Shown piece by piece: positions 26,320 to 36,654 of a stretch of 64,000 nt of DNA. Within the stretch, counting starts at the first letter, position 1; each line of letters begins with the position of its first letter. The notes under the pieces are model-generated. The model was given only the letters and a program-made list of their open reading frames with translations, was not told the DNA's origin and did not search any database. The position numbers and the translations under genes were made by a program. This DNA comes from Fundicoccus culcitae (GTDB taxonomy: Bacteria > Bacillota > Bacilli > Lactobacillales > Aerococcaceae): contig NZ_CP102453.1 of assembly GCF_024661895.1 (NCBI RefSeq), forward strand, positions 2,170,001 through 2,234,000. Reading direction: 5' to 3'.

Positions 26320-27027
26320 ATGAAAAAGATTTTAGTTGTTGATGATGAAAAACCAATCTCAGACATCATCGAGTTCAATTTAAAAAATGAAGGCTATAAC
26401 GTTGTTAAAGCTTATGACGGAAATGAAGCAGTCGAAATATTCAAAAAAGAAGACCCCGATTTAGTCATCTTAGATTTGATGCTACCAGGCATGGACGGAC
26501 TCGAAGTTTGTCGTGAAATTCGGAAAGACAGTGCGGTACCGATTATTATGCTGACAGCTAAAGATTCAGAAATCGATAAAGTATTAGGCTTAGAACTCGG
26601 TGCGGATGATTATGTAACCAAACCCTTTTCAAATCGTGAATTAATTGCGCGCGTGAAGGCTAACTTACGTCGCAATGCGTTTAGAGATTATGAGCAAGAT
26701 AATGCTGAAAAAAGTAATGACATTACCGTAGGTGAATTAACTGTCCACCAAGATGCTTACATTATCTCAAAACGTGGCCAAGAGATTGAATTAACCCATC
26801 GTGAATTTGAATTACTTCATTATTTAGCTAAACATATTGGCCAAGTGATGACTCGGGAACATTTACTTGAAACGGTTTGGGGTTATGATTATTTCGGCGA
26901 TGTCCGTACGGTTGATGTAACCATTCGCCGTTTACGCGAGAAAATTGAAGATTCACCTAGCCATCCGACCTATATTGTGACGCGTCGCGGCGTAGGTTAT
27001 TTTCTAAAAAACCCAGAACAGGAATAA
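26320..27027 (+). CDS. walR: Response regulator WalR
   Basis: A 235-residue OmpR/PhoB-type regulator, the essential cell-wall regulator WalR (YycF). The receiver has '[17 protein letters not shown]', phospho-acceptor Asp52 in 'VILDLMLPG', the switch 'LTAKDSE' and Lys in 'DYVTKPF'. The C-terminal winged helix ends in '[28 protein letters not shown]...TRRGVGYFL'. The identification rests on these and on the following walK, walH and walI genes. AAGGAG lies before the ATG. Confidence 0.97.
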   Translation: MKKILVVDDEKPISDIIEFNLKNEGYNVVKAYDGNEAVEIFKKEDPDLVILDLMLPGMDGLEVCREIRKDSAVPIIMLTAKDSEIDKVLGLELGADDYVTKPFSNRELIARVKANLRRNAFRDYEQDNAEKSNDITVGELTVHQDAYIISKRGQEIELTHREFELLHYLAKHIGQVMTREHLLETVWGYDYFGDVRTVDVTIRRLREKIEDSPSHPTYIVTRRGVGYFLKNPEQE

Positions 27028-27033
27028 TTTATT

Positions 27034-28884
27034 ATGAAACGGCCCTTTTCAATATTTCAATCGATCTATATCAAGATCCCCTTGTTATTTATATTTATTT
27101 TGTTAATTGCCTTCCAATTTATTGCGGTTTTCTTTGTGGACCAATTAGAGACGCAAACGGCAAATAACTATAAAGAAAATATGAATACACAAGTGGATTT
27201 ATTGGTAAATAATATGCGTCCGATTTTGAGCGAGGCTGATTTGTCCAATGACGAACGTTATTCACGGATGAATCAGGTGTTAGATTCTTTTCAACAATCT
27301 AATGCGGTCTATCAGGTTATTAATCCACAAAGTTATGTGATTGCAACCAATGAGACCAACGTCGCCAATGCTATCGGACGTCGTGTTAATAATAATGAGA
27401 TTAATCAAGTGTTTTTAAATCAACGGTCCTATGTGGCTGAAGTGTATAACCCCATCTCTGGGATTCAGCAATATACCGTGATTCAACCGATTATTTCGCA
27501 AGAAAGCAATCAGCTACTGGGGGTCATTCATGCTGTAGCTGACATGACACAAATTTATGAACAGACAGGTGATGTTATGGGGGTTTTCATCCAATCAGCT
27601 GTCTTTTCTATCTTACTGACCTTTATTGTTTCCATTGTTCTTTCGCAAGGTTTAACCCGGCCGATTGAAAATATCAGGCAACAGGCGATTCGAATTTCGG
27701 AAGGGAATTATGATTACCCCGCCACCGTTTATGGTCAAGATGAACTCGGCGAATTAGCGATGACTATTAATGACGTGGCGATTAAAGTTAAGGAAGCCCA
27801 GGAATTAACCGAGTCTGAACGTCAACGGTTAGATGGGGTTTTACGGCATATGACGGATGGGGTATTAGCGACTGACCGTCGTGGGAATATTATTCTTGTT
27901 AATAACCGAGCGCTATCATTACTCAATGTGTCGCATCAAAAGGCCATAGGTATGTCTATTCTTAGTCTGTTAGATATTACCGATCAGGTCAGTTTGGAAA
28001 CCTTGTTAAGTAATGATCAAGAAGTGTTAATGAACCGTCATGATGGGAAAATCCAAACCATTTTAAAAGCTGAATTTTCGTTAATTCGTCGGGATACCGG
28101 CTTTGTGACCGGCTTGGTGTGTGTGTTAACTGACGTTACCGAACAAGAAAAGACGGAACAAGAACGCCGTGATTTCGTGTCAAATGTTTCACACGAACTT
28201 AGAACGCCCTTAACGAGTATTAAAAGTTACTCCGAAGCCCTTTCTGACGGCGCTTGGGAAGATCCTGATATCGCACCGCAATTTATTGATGTGATCCAAT
28301 CCGAAACGAATCGGATGATTCGGATGATTGGGAATTTACTGGACTTATCCAAATTAGACGGTGGACAAATTAAACCTGAAATGGAACTTTTAGATTATAA
28401 GCGCGTGATGACGCATATTTTGGATCGCTTTGAGTTTATGTTGAAGTCAGGCAAATCGACCAAAGGCTTCGTGATTAAACGTGAATTCACGACCTCAGAT
28501 ATATATATCGAGATGGATCAAGACCGGATGACCCAAGTGATTGATAATATTATTAATAACGCCATTAAATATTCCCCTGACGGGGGTGAGATTTTTGTGA
28601 GTATTCAAGAATCACATGACAAAGTAACCACGATTGTGCGTGACCAAGGCTTAGGTATTCCCCAAAAGGATTTGCCCCATTTATTTGAACGGTTTTATCG
28701 TGTTGATAAAGCACGGTCACGCGATCAAGGTGGGACGGGGCTTGGACTGGCGATTAGTAAGGAAGTTATCGAATTGCATGGTGGAAAAATTTGGGCTGAA
28801 AGCCGTGAAAATAGCGGTTCTTCCTTTATTTTTGAACTACCTTACGAAAACTTCGAAATCATTGATGAAGGGTGGGATGATTAA
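27034..28884 (+). CDS. walK: Sensor histidine kinase WalK
   Basis: A 616-residue kinase: TM1 (residues about 11-31), an extracellular PAS-like domain, TM2 (about 185-205), a HAMP domain ('QGLTRPIENIRQQAIRISEGNYDYPA'), a cytoplasmic PAS domain ('VLRHMTDGVLATDRRGNIILVNNRAL'), HisKA with His387 in 'VSNVSHELRTPLTS', and HATPase_c with N ('INNAIKYSPDGG') and G ('GGTGLGLAIS') boxes. This is the full WalK layout. It phosphorylates WalR in response to lipid II or wall status. It lies 6 bp after walR and its stop overlaps the start of walH. Confidence 0.97.
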   Translation: MKRPFSIFQSIYIKIPLLFIFILLIAFQFIAVFFVDQLETQTANNYKENMNTQVDLLVNNMRPILSEADLSNDERYSRMNQVLDSFQQSNAVYQVINPQSYVIATNETNVANAIGRRVNNNEINQVFLNQRSYVAEVYNPISGIQQYTVIQPIISQESNQLLGVIHAVADMTQIYEQTGDVMGVFIQSAVFSILLTFIVSIVLSQGLTRPIENIRQQAIRISEGNYDYPATVYGQDELGELAMTINDVAIKVKEAQELTESERQRLDGVLRHMTDGVLATDRRGNIILVNNRALSLLNVSHQKAIGMSILSLLDITDQVSLETLLSNDQEVLMNRHDGKIQTILKAEFSLIRRDTGFVTGLVCVLTDVTEQEKTEQERRDFVSNVSHELRTPLTSIKSYSEALSDGAWEDPDIAPQFIDVIQSETNRMIRMIGNLLDLSKLDGGQIKPEMELLDYKRVMTHILDRFEFMLKSGKSTKGFVIKREFTTSDIYIEMDQDRMTQVIDNIINNAIKYSPDGGEIFVSIQESHDKVTTIVRDQGLGIPQKDLPHLFERFYRVDKARSRDQGGTGLGLAISKEVIELHGGKIWAESRENSGSSFIFELPYENFEIIDEGWDD

Positions 28885-30392
28885 TGAAAAAAATCCCATG
28901 GATGACGATTATCTTAGCCATCGCTATTATTGCGAGTTTATTGCTGAGCTACTTCCTCATTTTTGATGCGATACCCTTTTATCAACTATTCATGGATACC
29001 GAAGTGGAAGAGACAACACAAGTAGTCGGTGAAGATAATTATACGAGTGATTTTTATGATAATAAAACCCGAACGAACCTGGCAACAACCTTATACCCTA
29101 CACAAGTGATAATCAATGAAACGGAAAATGTGTATCTTATTCATGATCCCGACCTCATTGCGAGTTTAATTTCCCAACTGCGAGCCAACCAATTAATCGT
29201 GACGCAAAATACGGTTATTGAAGATGTTGATGCGTATTACCAAGTGATTAATGAAAATCATATGCAGTTTGTCTTTGCTAATGATTTTCCAGTCGTCACG
29301 ATGGATCATTATTTGGATATTCAAGAAAACCAGCAACCTGCCTATACTTTTAACCGTATCATTTTACCATTAGGTGATAGTGGGAAGGCTTATTTGGTTA
29401 ATAGTTACGATCAGTCATACTTAGAAGTGGAGACACCGGAAAGTTTAGCCAACAATATGCATGGCAATGCCCAGAACAGTCGTGATGCTTGGTTACAAGC
29501 TGACCGTTTCCCAATAGCGGACGAGGATTTTGTGTATTTACCATTGAATACGGTCACTTTGGATGCTGAAGAGTACCTCTTACAATTGATTCCAGAAACC
29601 ATTTATACCGATTTAGTTTTTAGAAATCACAACACGCGGTTTATCCGCTTATCGCCATCTAGTTCGCAAACCGTGAGCACCTATCAAAGCCTTGACACGA
29701 TTTTAAGTTTCGATACGGTAACCCAAACAATAAATATCGAATATACAACCCCCGAAGCTGAAGCCCGCTTGAATTTTGACCAACGGATTCGCCTAAGTCT
29801 CGATTTAGTTTCCGATTATGATTTTTGGGAGGAAGGCATTCGCTATGCTTCACAACAAGGGAATATGATTGTTTTTAGACGATATTTAAACGGTCTACCT
29901 GTCTATTATCAAAATCGCACCACACCGTATGGTAGCACACGTATTTATTTAGAAAATGGCAGTAATGATTTAAGTACGAGCAGTGTTGTCGCGCGTTTAG
30001 AAACATCGGCGGTGCGTCTATTAGCTAAAATCGACGATCAATCGGAAGCCGTCGAACTTGAAACGGCTAACGAAATTTATGATATGCTGACCGAGCAAGG
30101 CTTGAGTTTTCTTAACTTTAGCAATGTCACCCTGGGTTACCAATGGATGCCAGAAATGGAAAATATGACAAAAGTCAATTTTACGCCAACCTGGTTCTTT
30201 AACTATGAAGGTACCTATTATTCGTTTAACCAAATTAGTAACGGCATCATCAATCAACTGTTGGAGGATGAAGCCAACCAAGAGTCTGAGGAAACGGATA
30301 CGACTGGGCTAGATGCGCAAGATCCTGTTGCCATGTTCGGCGCCGACAATTCGACAGTTACAGCACACGCCCGACGACAAGGAGGACAATAA
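28884..30392 (+). CDS. walH: WalK regulatory protein WalH (YycH)
   Basis: A 502-residue bitopic protein: an N-terminal transmembrane helix ('MTIILAIAIIASLLLSYFLIF') and a large extracytoplasmic part. Sequence conservation in YycH is low, so the call leans on size, topology and its place between walK and walI. WalH and WalI interact with WalK in the membrane and tune its activity. Its C-terminus is long, acidic and Gln/Ala-rich ('ANQESEETDTTGLDAQDP'). The ATG shares its first base with the last base of the walK stop. Confidence 0.9.
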   Translation: MKKIPWMTIILAIAIIASLLLSYFLIFDAIPFYQLFMDTEVEETTQVVGEDNYTSDFYDNKTRTNLATTLYPTQVIINETENVYLIHDPDLIASLISQLRANQLIVTQNTVIEDVDAYYQVINENHMQFVFANDFPVVTMDHYLDIQENQQPAYTFNRIILPLGDSGKAYLVNSYDQSYLEVETPESLANNMHGNAQNSRDAWLQADRFPIADEDFVYLPLNTVTLDAEEYLLQLIPETIYTDLVFRNHNTRFIRLSPSSSQTVSTYQSLDTILSFDTVTQTINIEYTTPEAEARLNFDQRIRLSLDLVSDYDFWEEGIRYASQQGNMIVFRRYLNGLPVYYQNRTTPYGSTRIYLENGSNDLSTSSVVARLETSAVRLLAKIDDQSEAVELETANEIYDMLTEQGLSFLNFSNVTLGYQWMPEMENMTKVNFTPTWFFNYEGTYYSFNQISNGIINQLLEDEANQESEETDTTGLDAQDPVAMFGADNSTVTAHARRQGGQ

Positions 30393-30393
30393 G

Positions 30394-31251
30394 ATGGACT
30401 ATAAACGCATACAAGTTTTGTTAATTGTCTTCTTTTTGGTCTTTGATATTTATTTGGTTTATCAATTATTAGCCCAAGTGGATTTTGGACGTGAAAATGT
30501 AGCCAACAATCAAGATCTGGTTAAAATTGAAGAGCGGCTTGATAGTCGCGGCATCACCTTGTATCAGGAATTATCCACCGACACTGAAAGTCTGCCCCTG
30601 ATTAAAGCGGATTACAACACGGTTTTACAAGATAATGCCGGACAACTTGTCAACCAAATCACCTCCGTTTCTGAAAATGGCATTTTGGAAAGCACCTTTG
30701 CCGAAACGATTGACCTGGAAGGCCTGATTGCCAGCGACACCGCCGGCTTATCGTTAGAACAAGCCTCCTATTTGATGGAAAATTATTTGTCCCAAGACGA
30801 ATATTTCATTAATGGCGATGAATACCGCCAATGGTGGTATGTCCCCTCAACGCGGACCATCATCTTTTGGATGACCGCTTACGATGGCGCCCCCATCGTT
30901 GATGGTTCGGCCGAAATTCGCATTTCGTTGGACGAAGATTATAACATGCAAAGTTACCGCCAAACTTACGTGACCGACCTTGTGGCCATTGAAGAAGATG
31001 AGCCTTTCGACCTCATCTCGCAAGAAAATTCCTTGGAAGTCCTGGATAATCGCCTCCAAACCTTTATCCCTTCCAACGCCTACATCGTTCACATCACCCT
31101 AAGTTACGCCCAATACACCAGCCTGAACGATTACCAAATCTACTCACCCGTCTGGAACGTCGTCTACTCCTACAGCGACGGCCAAGTCGGCTCCATGCTG
31201 GTCGACGCCATCCGCGGCGAAGTCCTCGTCCGCCGTTCCAACGGCTCCTAA
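30394..31251 (+). CDS. walI: WalK regulatory protein WalI (YycI)
   Basis: A 285-residue bitopic protein starting MDYKRIQVLLIVFFLVFDIY, the typical YycI beginning with one transmembrane helix, followed by a YycI domain ('YRQWWYVPSTRTIIFWMTAYDGAPIVDGSAEIRI'). AAGGAGG (30380-30386) fixes the start at 30394; the frame is open upstream but overlaps walH. The final 250 bp are clearly richer in G+C, with C dominating third positions. The stop codon is part of a motif copy (AATAAATATCTCTGC). Confidence 0.92.
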   Translation: MDYKRIQVLLIVFFLVFDIYLVYQLLAQVDFGRENVANNQDLVKIEERLDSRGITLYQELSTDTESLPLIKADYNTVLQDNAGQLVNQITSVSENGILESTFAETIDLEGLIASDTAGLSLEQASYLMENYLSQDEYFINGDEYRQWWYVPSTRTIIFWMTAYDGAPIVDGSAEIRISLDEDYNMQSYRQTYVTDLVAIEEDEPFDLISQENSLEVLDNRLQTFIPSNAYIVHITLSYAQYTSLNDYQIYSPVWNVVYSYSDGQVGSMLVDAIRGEVLVRRSNGS

Positions 31252-31263
31252 TAAATATCTCTG

Positions 31264-31290
31264 CCCCTCACGTTGGTGAGGGGTTTTTTT
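31264..31290 (+). terminator. Terminator of the walRKHI operon
   Basis: CCCCTCAC-GTTG-GTGAGGGG followed by seven T. The motif copy at 31250-31264 touches its 5' arm. Confidence 0.92.
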
Positions 31291-31429
31291 GTGTGCTTGG
31301 TTGTGCTTGCTGTCGCTGCTGCTTGCCGAATGACTGCCCCCGAGCTACGATTTTTGCCCCTTTCCAGCCTACCGTAGTCCCATTTTATACCGAAAGTTAG
31401 CTCCGAATGGGAAACCAAGTATAAAAATG

Positions 31430-31764
31430 TAGTTCGTTTCTTCAACGAACTATAAAAATGTAGTTCGTTTTCTCGACGAACTACAAAAATGTAGTTCGTT
31501 TCTTCAACGAACTATAAAAATGTAGTTCGTTTTCTCGACGACCTACAAAAATGTAGTTCGTTTCCTCAACGAACTATAAAAATGTAGTTCGTTTCCTCGA
31601 CGACCTATAAAAATGTAGTTCGTTTCTTCAACGAACTATAAAAATGTAGTTCGTTTCCTCGACGACCTACAAAAATGTAGTTCGTTTCCTCGACGACCTA
31701 TAAAAATGTAGTTCGTTTCCTCAACGACCTATAAAAATGTAGTTCGTTTCCTCGACGAACTATA
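31430..31764. repeat. Hairpin array: 11 units of 31 bp, stem TAGTTCGT/ACGAACTA
   Basis: Units start at 31430 and recur every 31 bp up to 31740. Intact units have an 8-bp stem and a 7-nt loop; several copies carry ACGACCTA on the 3' arm, breaking one pair. The array lies after the wal terminator and is bracketed by motif copies at 31250 (forward) and 31967 (reverse). Confidence 0.93.
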
Positions 31765-32010
31765 AAATAGCGTTTGAAAAGACAGTGAACTAAAGATGAA
31801 GTTAGCAATGAGAAACTCTCAAAGCAAAAAAGTCCGATATTTCTCATTCACTCAGTTTTCTCTCCATGACAATAAGCCATCCTATTGTCACTCACCTTAT
31901 TCCCCATAAAAAGAAACCCCAGCTCCCCCATACCTCAACCTGACAAAAACTGTTAGTATTATTTTAGGGATATTTATTTTAAAGTAGAAGCAAGAAGGGG
32001 AGGATGAGCC

Positions 32011-32781
32011 ATGAAACGATTATTAGAAATCAAAGATCTAGAAAAAATTTATAACCAAGCAGGACAACCGACAGCAGCCTTGGCGGGAATTAGTTTTGAT
32101 GTACTGGAAGGGGAATTTCTAGGGATTATGGGGCCGAGTGGGTCGGGTAAATCAACGCTACTCAACTGTATTGCTACCATAATTAAACCAACAACAGGCC
32201 AAATATATTTAGATAAAGAAAATATTAGTGATTTTAGTCGGAATAGTCTAGCGGATTTTCGTGGTCAGCGGATGGGATATTTATTTCAGGCGTTTGAATT
32301 ATTGGATAACTTAACGGCACGGGAAAATATTATGTTACCCTTATCCATTCATGGACAGTCGCAAAGCCAACAACAGGAAAAGGTTGAGGCTATTGCTAGA
32401 TATTTTGAAGTAGATGATATTCTTGACCAATTTCCCACCCAACTATCGGGCGGTCAAAAACAACGTGTCGCAGCGGCACGCAGTTTGATTATGGATCCGT
32501 CGCTAATATTAGCTGATGAGCCAACCGGCGCCTTAGACTCACGGTCGGCTAAGACCTTGATGGAAAAATTAAAAGGCATGAATGAAAATCAACAGCGTAC
32601 CATCTTGATGGTAACCCATGATGCCAATGCAGCCAGCTATTGCTCAAGAATCTTATTTATTCAAGATGGCGTTATTTTCCATGAACTAAGACGCAAAACA
32701 CAAGAAAGCAAACAAGCTTTTTATGTGCGGATACTGCATGTGGTGTCACAATTAGGGGGTGGCAGCGCTAATGTTCTCTAA
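32011..32781 (+). CDS. ABC transporter ATP-binding protein, BceA/MacB type
   Basis: A 256-residue ATPase with Walker A 'GPSGSGKSTLLN', Q-loop 'GYLFQAFELLDNLTARENI', signature 'LSGGQKQRVA', Walker B 'LILADEPTGALD' and the H-loop 'VTHD'. 'FELLDNLT' after the Q-loop and the context (BceB-like permease, response regulator, intramembrane-sensing kinase) put it in the BceAB antimicrobial-peptide detoxification group. AGGGGAGGA precedes the ATG. Its last codons overlap the permease start. Confidence 0.9.
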   Translation: MKRLLEIKDLEKIYNQAGQPTAALAGISFDVLEGEFLGIMGPSGSGKSTLLNCIATIIKPTTGQIYLDKENISDFSRNSLADFRGQRMGYLFQAFELLDNLTARENIMLPLSIHGQSQSQQQEKVEAIARYFEVDDILDQFPTQLSGGQKQRVAAARSLIMDPSLILADEPTGALDSRSAKTLMEKLKGMNENQQRTILMVTHDANAASYCSRILFIQDGVIFHELRRKTQESKQAFYVRILHVVSQLGGGSANVL

Positions 32782-34876
32782 ATTAGTCTTTCAACAAGCA
32801 CAAAGAACCCGCAGAGAAAATGGGATTTATTTTCTAACACTAGTGACAGCAATCGCCGCTTTTTACATTATTTTATCCCTTGAAAATCAATCCGTTTTTC
32901 GCTTCTTACGCACGTTTGAAAGCCAAGCGATTGATCAGCTTTTTAGTTACATGCCCATCTTGTATTTATTCACCTTATTTTTATTATTTGCCTTAGTATT
33001 ATTTGCTAACAGTTATCAACTCGATCGCCGCAGCCAAGAGTTTGGCATTTATTTATTATTGGGCTTGAAACAGAGCCGTCTATGGTTGATGTTATGGGCT
33101 GAATCACTCTTCACATCAGCCATCAGCCTCATCCTCGGCATCGGCAGCGGTCTGCTATTATCTGAATTAATCAGTTTAACCACCGCACGCTTTATCGGCC
33201 AAGGCATCATCGGCCACCAATTCAGTTTTTCATTTAGAGCCGCCATTATCACCATTATTGGCTTTTTAGCCATCCAATTTTTAGCGTTATTTATTGTGAG
33301 CTTTAAAATTTTCCGTCCGGAAATCAAAACACTCCTCGACGGCCAAACCCTAGAAAAACAAAAAAGACCAAAACCCCTAATAAATATCACTGTTTTTCTT
33401 ATGGGTTGCCTGTGCTTATTCGTTGCCTATGCTCTTGCTATTAATGGTTTTCCAAACTCAAATACGCTACAATTACTCTTAGCGGTTATATTAGGTATCA
33501 TTGGAACTTTGGCCGTTATCAAAGGTGCGGCTGCTTTAATCCGTTTTGCCACCAACGACACAGGATTAGTTATTTTTACCCGCAGACAACTGCAAGAAAG
33601 TATTACTACACGCTCCTTAAGTTTGACTGCAAGTTCGCTACTCTTAATGGTTGCGATGGTTGCATTGGGGCAAGGGGCGCTGATGATTATTAATTCAGTG
33701 GATGATATTAACCCTCCATCAGCTGTTTATGACTTTACGGTTGTTGCACAAGACACATCTGAAGAGACGCAAATTGAAAACTTACTGCTTGCGTATGCAG
33801 AAGCAGGTCAATTGACGCATTTAAATCCTTTAGTTATGGGACCTGCACGCAATGTCACCATTGACTATCGTCCGTTCGTGGACCGATTACTAGCGGATTT
33901 ACCGGAAGAATTGCAAAGGGAATATGCACAAAGCAGTGATTCAATTTACTTATCAACCGATCAACTTCCCCAAGAATATGTGTTAAATATTCTTCAAAGA
34001 GATAACCAAATGACCACCTTGATGCCACTGTCGGCTTATAATCGATTACTGGAAGCGGCAGGTGAGTCACAGCTGGCGTTGAATCAGCATCAAGCGGTCT
34101 ATTACACCAACCCAATGATTGACAATCAACAACTTAACCTAGAAATTGAGTCGGCACGTCAAGAAGGTATTTCTTTAATTGCTTTTGACGAACAACCCAT
34201 TCAACTTATCCCACATGAACTGCAAAAGGATTTAGTCACCGACCGCTCAATTACTTTAATATCGGCTCTAGTAATCACTGACCAACAGTTTGAAGCCTTT
34301 ACGCCAACGGATTCACGGACGACTTACTGGAATTTCAAACTGCCAGCAGACATCTTGGCGGAAAAAGGACAAATGCTGGCTTTTCAAGACATGAGTGCGA
34401 ATTTAGCTAATCAAAACTTGACCTACGAAAGCTATTTGCATAATTATGGGCGTCAATTATTTTACATTGCAGCCGGTAGTTACACCTTTCTTTATTTAGC
34501 GATTGTCTTTCTAATTATTGCATGCACAGTCATTGGCTTACAATTCTTAACCCAACAACAACAAACGAACCGCCGTTACCAAACACTCCTCTTCTTAGGA
34601 GCAACCCCCCATCAAATAAATACCTCACTCAAACAACAAGTGAAATGGATCTTTTTATTTCCGCTACTTCCTGCCATAATCAGTGGAGCGGTTGCGATTT
34701 ATGCGATGAATACCTATTTTTTCTTGAATACCGACTTTGTACAAATTAACTGGCAAACCAATGTCTTTATTTTAACCTTACTAGTGTTATTTTTGTTCAT
34801 CTTAGGAGGCTATGCTTACTTAATTTACCGAACCGCCCAAAAGGATGTTCAAAAGCAACTTTACCGCATGACATAG
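32771..34876 (+). CDS. ABC transporter permease, BceB-like (FtsX domains)
   Basis: A 701-residue permease with two FtsX domains, many transmembrane segments, and a long extracytoplasmic domain of about 200 residues (roughly 310-520) before the last three helices. This is the BceB layout, in which the large loop senses the peptide antibiotic. AGGGGGTGG lies 8 bp before the ATG at 32771, inside the end of the ATPase gene; a GTG at 32759 is a weaker alternative. Three 16-mer motif-like copies (33379, 34614 and one in the leader) are found; the first two encode LINI and QINT. Confidence 0.87.
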   Translation: MFSKLVFQQAQRTRRENGIYFLTLVTAIAAFYIILSLENQSVFRFLRTFESQAIDQLFSYMPILYLFTLFLLFALVLFANSYQLDRRSQEFGIYLLLGLKQSRLWLMLWAESLFTSAISLILGIGSGLLLSELISLTTARFIGQGIIGHQFSFSFRAAIITIIGFLAIQFLALFIVSFKIFRPEIKTLLDGQTLEKQKRPKPLINITVFLMGCLCLFVAYALAINGFPNSNTLQLLLAVILGIIGTLAVIKGAAALIRFATNDTGLVIFTRRQLQESITTRSLSLTASSLLLMVAMVALGQGALMIINSVDDINPPSAVYDFTVVAQDTSEETQIENLLLAYAEAGQLTHLNPLVMGPARNVTIDYRPFVDRLLADLPEELQREYAQSSDSIYLSTDQLPQEYVLNILQRDNQMTTLMPLSAYNRLLEAAGESQLALNQHQAVYYTNPMIDNQQLNLEIESARQEGISLIAFDEQPIQLIPHELQKDLVTDRSITLISALVITDQQFEAFTPTDSRTTYWNFKLPADILAEKGQMLAFQDMSANLANQNLTYESYLHNYGRQLFYIAAGSYTFLYLAIVFLIIACTVIGLQFLTQQQQTNRRYQTLLFLGATPHQINTSLKQQVKWIFLFPLLPAIISGAVAIYAMNTYFFLNTDFVQINWQTNVFILTLLVLFLFILGGYAYLIYRTAQKDVQKQLYRMT

Positions 34877-34917
34877 AACGCGAACATAAAACAACATCAA
34901 ATCTAAGGAGGGATAAG

Positions 34918-35601
34918 ATGGCGACAATTACGATTGTGGAAGATGACCAGCTGTTACGCCAAGAGCTGCGATATTTATTAGAGAAGACAGGCTATGAAGT
35001 TAGGACAATGACTCAGTTTGATGATCAGCTGATTGAAAACATTAAAATCTCAGAGACCGATCTGCTCCTTTTGGATTTGAATTTGCCACATCAATCAGGC
35101 TTTGAGATTTGTAAACAGTTGACGGCAACGACCAATCTACCCATCCTTGTTTTAACCACCAGAGACCAGTTGAAAGATGAGCTGAAAGCTTTGGAATTAG
35201 GGGCTGATGACTATGTTACCAAACCCTTTAACACGGAAAAGTTACTGGCTCGCATTCAGAGTGTGCTTCGCCGTTCCTCTGGCCAAACCCACATCAATCG
35301 CTTAGGCTCTCTTCAATTAGACACGCAGACATTTACCGTCTATGTTCACAATCAAGTGAAAGTCCTTAATCAAAACGAAGGGAAAATATTGCTTTACTTG
35401 ATGCAACTGAGTCCACAAACGGTCACAAAAGAAGCCTTGACGTACTTTGTTTGGGGAACCAACCAATATATCGATGAGAACACCCTTCAGGTCAATATAG
35501 GCCGCTTAAGAAAAAATTTAAATGAGCTAGGTCTGTTTAATAGCATTGAAACGGTTAGAGGACAAGGCTATCGCTTGAGACATTTACAGAAAGAAGGCTA
35601 A
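34918..35601 (+). CDS. Response regulator, BceR-like
   Basis: A 227-residue OmpR-type regulator with 'TIVEDDQLLRQELR', phospho-acceptor Asp53 in 'LLLLDLNLPHQSG', '[26 protein letters not shown]', and a DNA-binding winged helix ending in 'LGLFNSIETVRGQGYRL'. It pairs with the kinase gene 8 bp downstream and with the Bce-type transporter upstream, whose operon it probably activates. AAGGAGGG precedes the ATG. Confidence 0.9.
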   Translation: MATITIVEDDQLLRQELRYLLEKTGYEVRTMTQFDDQLIENIKISETDLLLLDLNLPHQSGFEICKQLTATTNLPILVLTTRDQLKDELKALELGADDYVTKPFNTEKLLARIQSVLRRSSGQTHINRLGSLQLDTQTFTVYVHNQVKVLNQNEGKILLYLMQLSPQTVTKEALTYFVWGTNQYIDENTLQVNIGRLRKNLNELGLFNSIETVRGQGYRLRHLQKEG

Positions 35602-35609
35602 AATAAACC

Positions 35610-36617
35610 ATGAAATACGTTAAGCAAGCCCTCCTAGCAGCAAAACACTGGCTCACGGCCTATGTGTTGCTTGCGGGGATATTTATTTTTTTTAGCTGGC
35701 TGGCTTACCCCGAAGCTTGGCACGCCTTGTCTCTGTTAATCATCGTTTTGCCGCTTGTTATTGCTGCATACCCTTTAATTGTAACGGCCAACAAAAATAA
35801 ACGCATCGATGAAGCCATTACGCTATTTTTAAACGAACCCAATGAACCGCATGAAAGACAACTATTGGACTTATTGCCTTTAGCCAATCAAAAACGGCTG
35901 AAGGTTTTTATGGACGCTATCCAGCAAAAAGAGGATCAAATGAACCAGCAGCAACTCGAACTCAAACAATACAAAAATTATATTGAAGAATGGGTGCACG
36001 AAATTAAAAAACCCCTTTCTTTGATGACCCTCGTCTTGGAAAATCGTTCCGATCAAATGTCACCGTTGGTTCTCCACCGGATGACCCATAGCCGCAACGG
36101 AATTAAAAGTTACGTGGACCAAATCCTATATTTCGCACGCATTAACACCCCGCATCGCGACTACCAATTTGAGCCCATCGACCTAAAAACCGTCTGTCAC
36201 CTCGCCCTAAACGAGAACGCCTCAATCTTACAAGAAACAACGTTCACCGCTACCGTTCGAGGCCCATCCCTACAAGTCTTTTCAGATCAAAAAAGCCTCA
36301 TATTCATTCTAAGCCAACTCATTAACAACAGCGTCAAATACGTGACGACGGAACCCAAAAACCTCTACTTTACAACCACCCAAATAAATACCACTGCCAC
36401 TCTCACGGTCATGGATAATGGCAATGGGGTAGCGCAAGAAGATTTGCCCTTTATCTTTGATAAAGCCTTTACCAGCCAAGCTTCCAGTTCCACTGGCATG
36501 GGATTATTTCTTGTTAAGCAATTAGCCAACGACTTAACCATCGATATCTCAGCCCAATCCGCCCCCGGCCAAGGCTTAGCCATCACCTTGTCTTTTCCTA
36601 TTCACCCTAGCTCCTAA
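35610..36617 (+). CDS. Sensor histidine kinase, BceS-like intramembrane-sensing type
   Basis: A 335-residue kinase with two closely spaced N-terminal transmembrane helices (about 13-31 and 38-60) and almost no extracellular loop, the hallmark of BceS kinases that sense through their ABC transporter. His130 lies in 'IEEWVHEIKKPLSLM'; N box 'LINNSVKYVTTEPK', G1 'DNGNGV' and G2 'GMGLFLVKQLA' follow. The 3' half carries a motif copy (AAATAAATACCACTGC, 36382), read as QINTTA, and the 5' part a reverse copy (35675), read as GIFIFF. Confidence 0.88.
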   Translation: MKYVKQALLAAKHWLTAYVLLAGIFIFFSWLAYPEAWHALSLLIIVLPLVIAAYPLIVTANKNKRIDEAITLFLNEPNEPHERQLLDLLPLANQKRLKVFMDAIQQKEDQMNQQQLELKQYKNYIEEWVHEIKKPLSLMTLVLENRSDQMSPLVLHRMTHSRNGIKSYVDQILYFARINTPHRDYQFEPIDLKTVCHLALNENASILQETTFTATVRGPSLQVFSDQKSLIFILSQLINNSVKYVTTEPKNLYFTTTQINTTATLTVMDNGNGVAQEDLPFIFDKAFTSQASSSTGMGLFLVKQLANDLTIDISAQSAPGQGLAITLSFPIHPSS

Positions 36618-36654
36618 AAGGACTTTCGCTAAGTTTATCATCCCGTCATTGCTC

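Noticed and set aside
28184-28199. parS-like sequence TGTTTCACACGAAC
   Set aside because: Only half of the 16-bp parS dyad matches, and the bases encode the conserved VSHELR motif of WalK.
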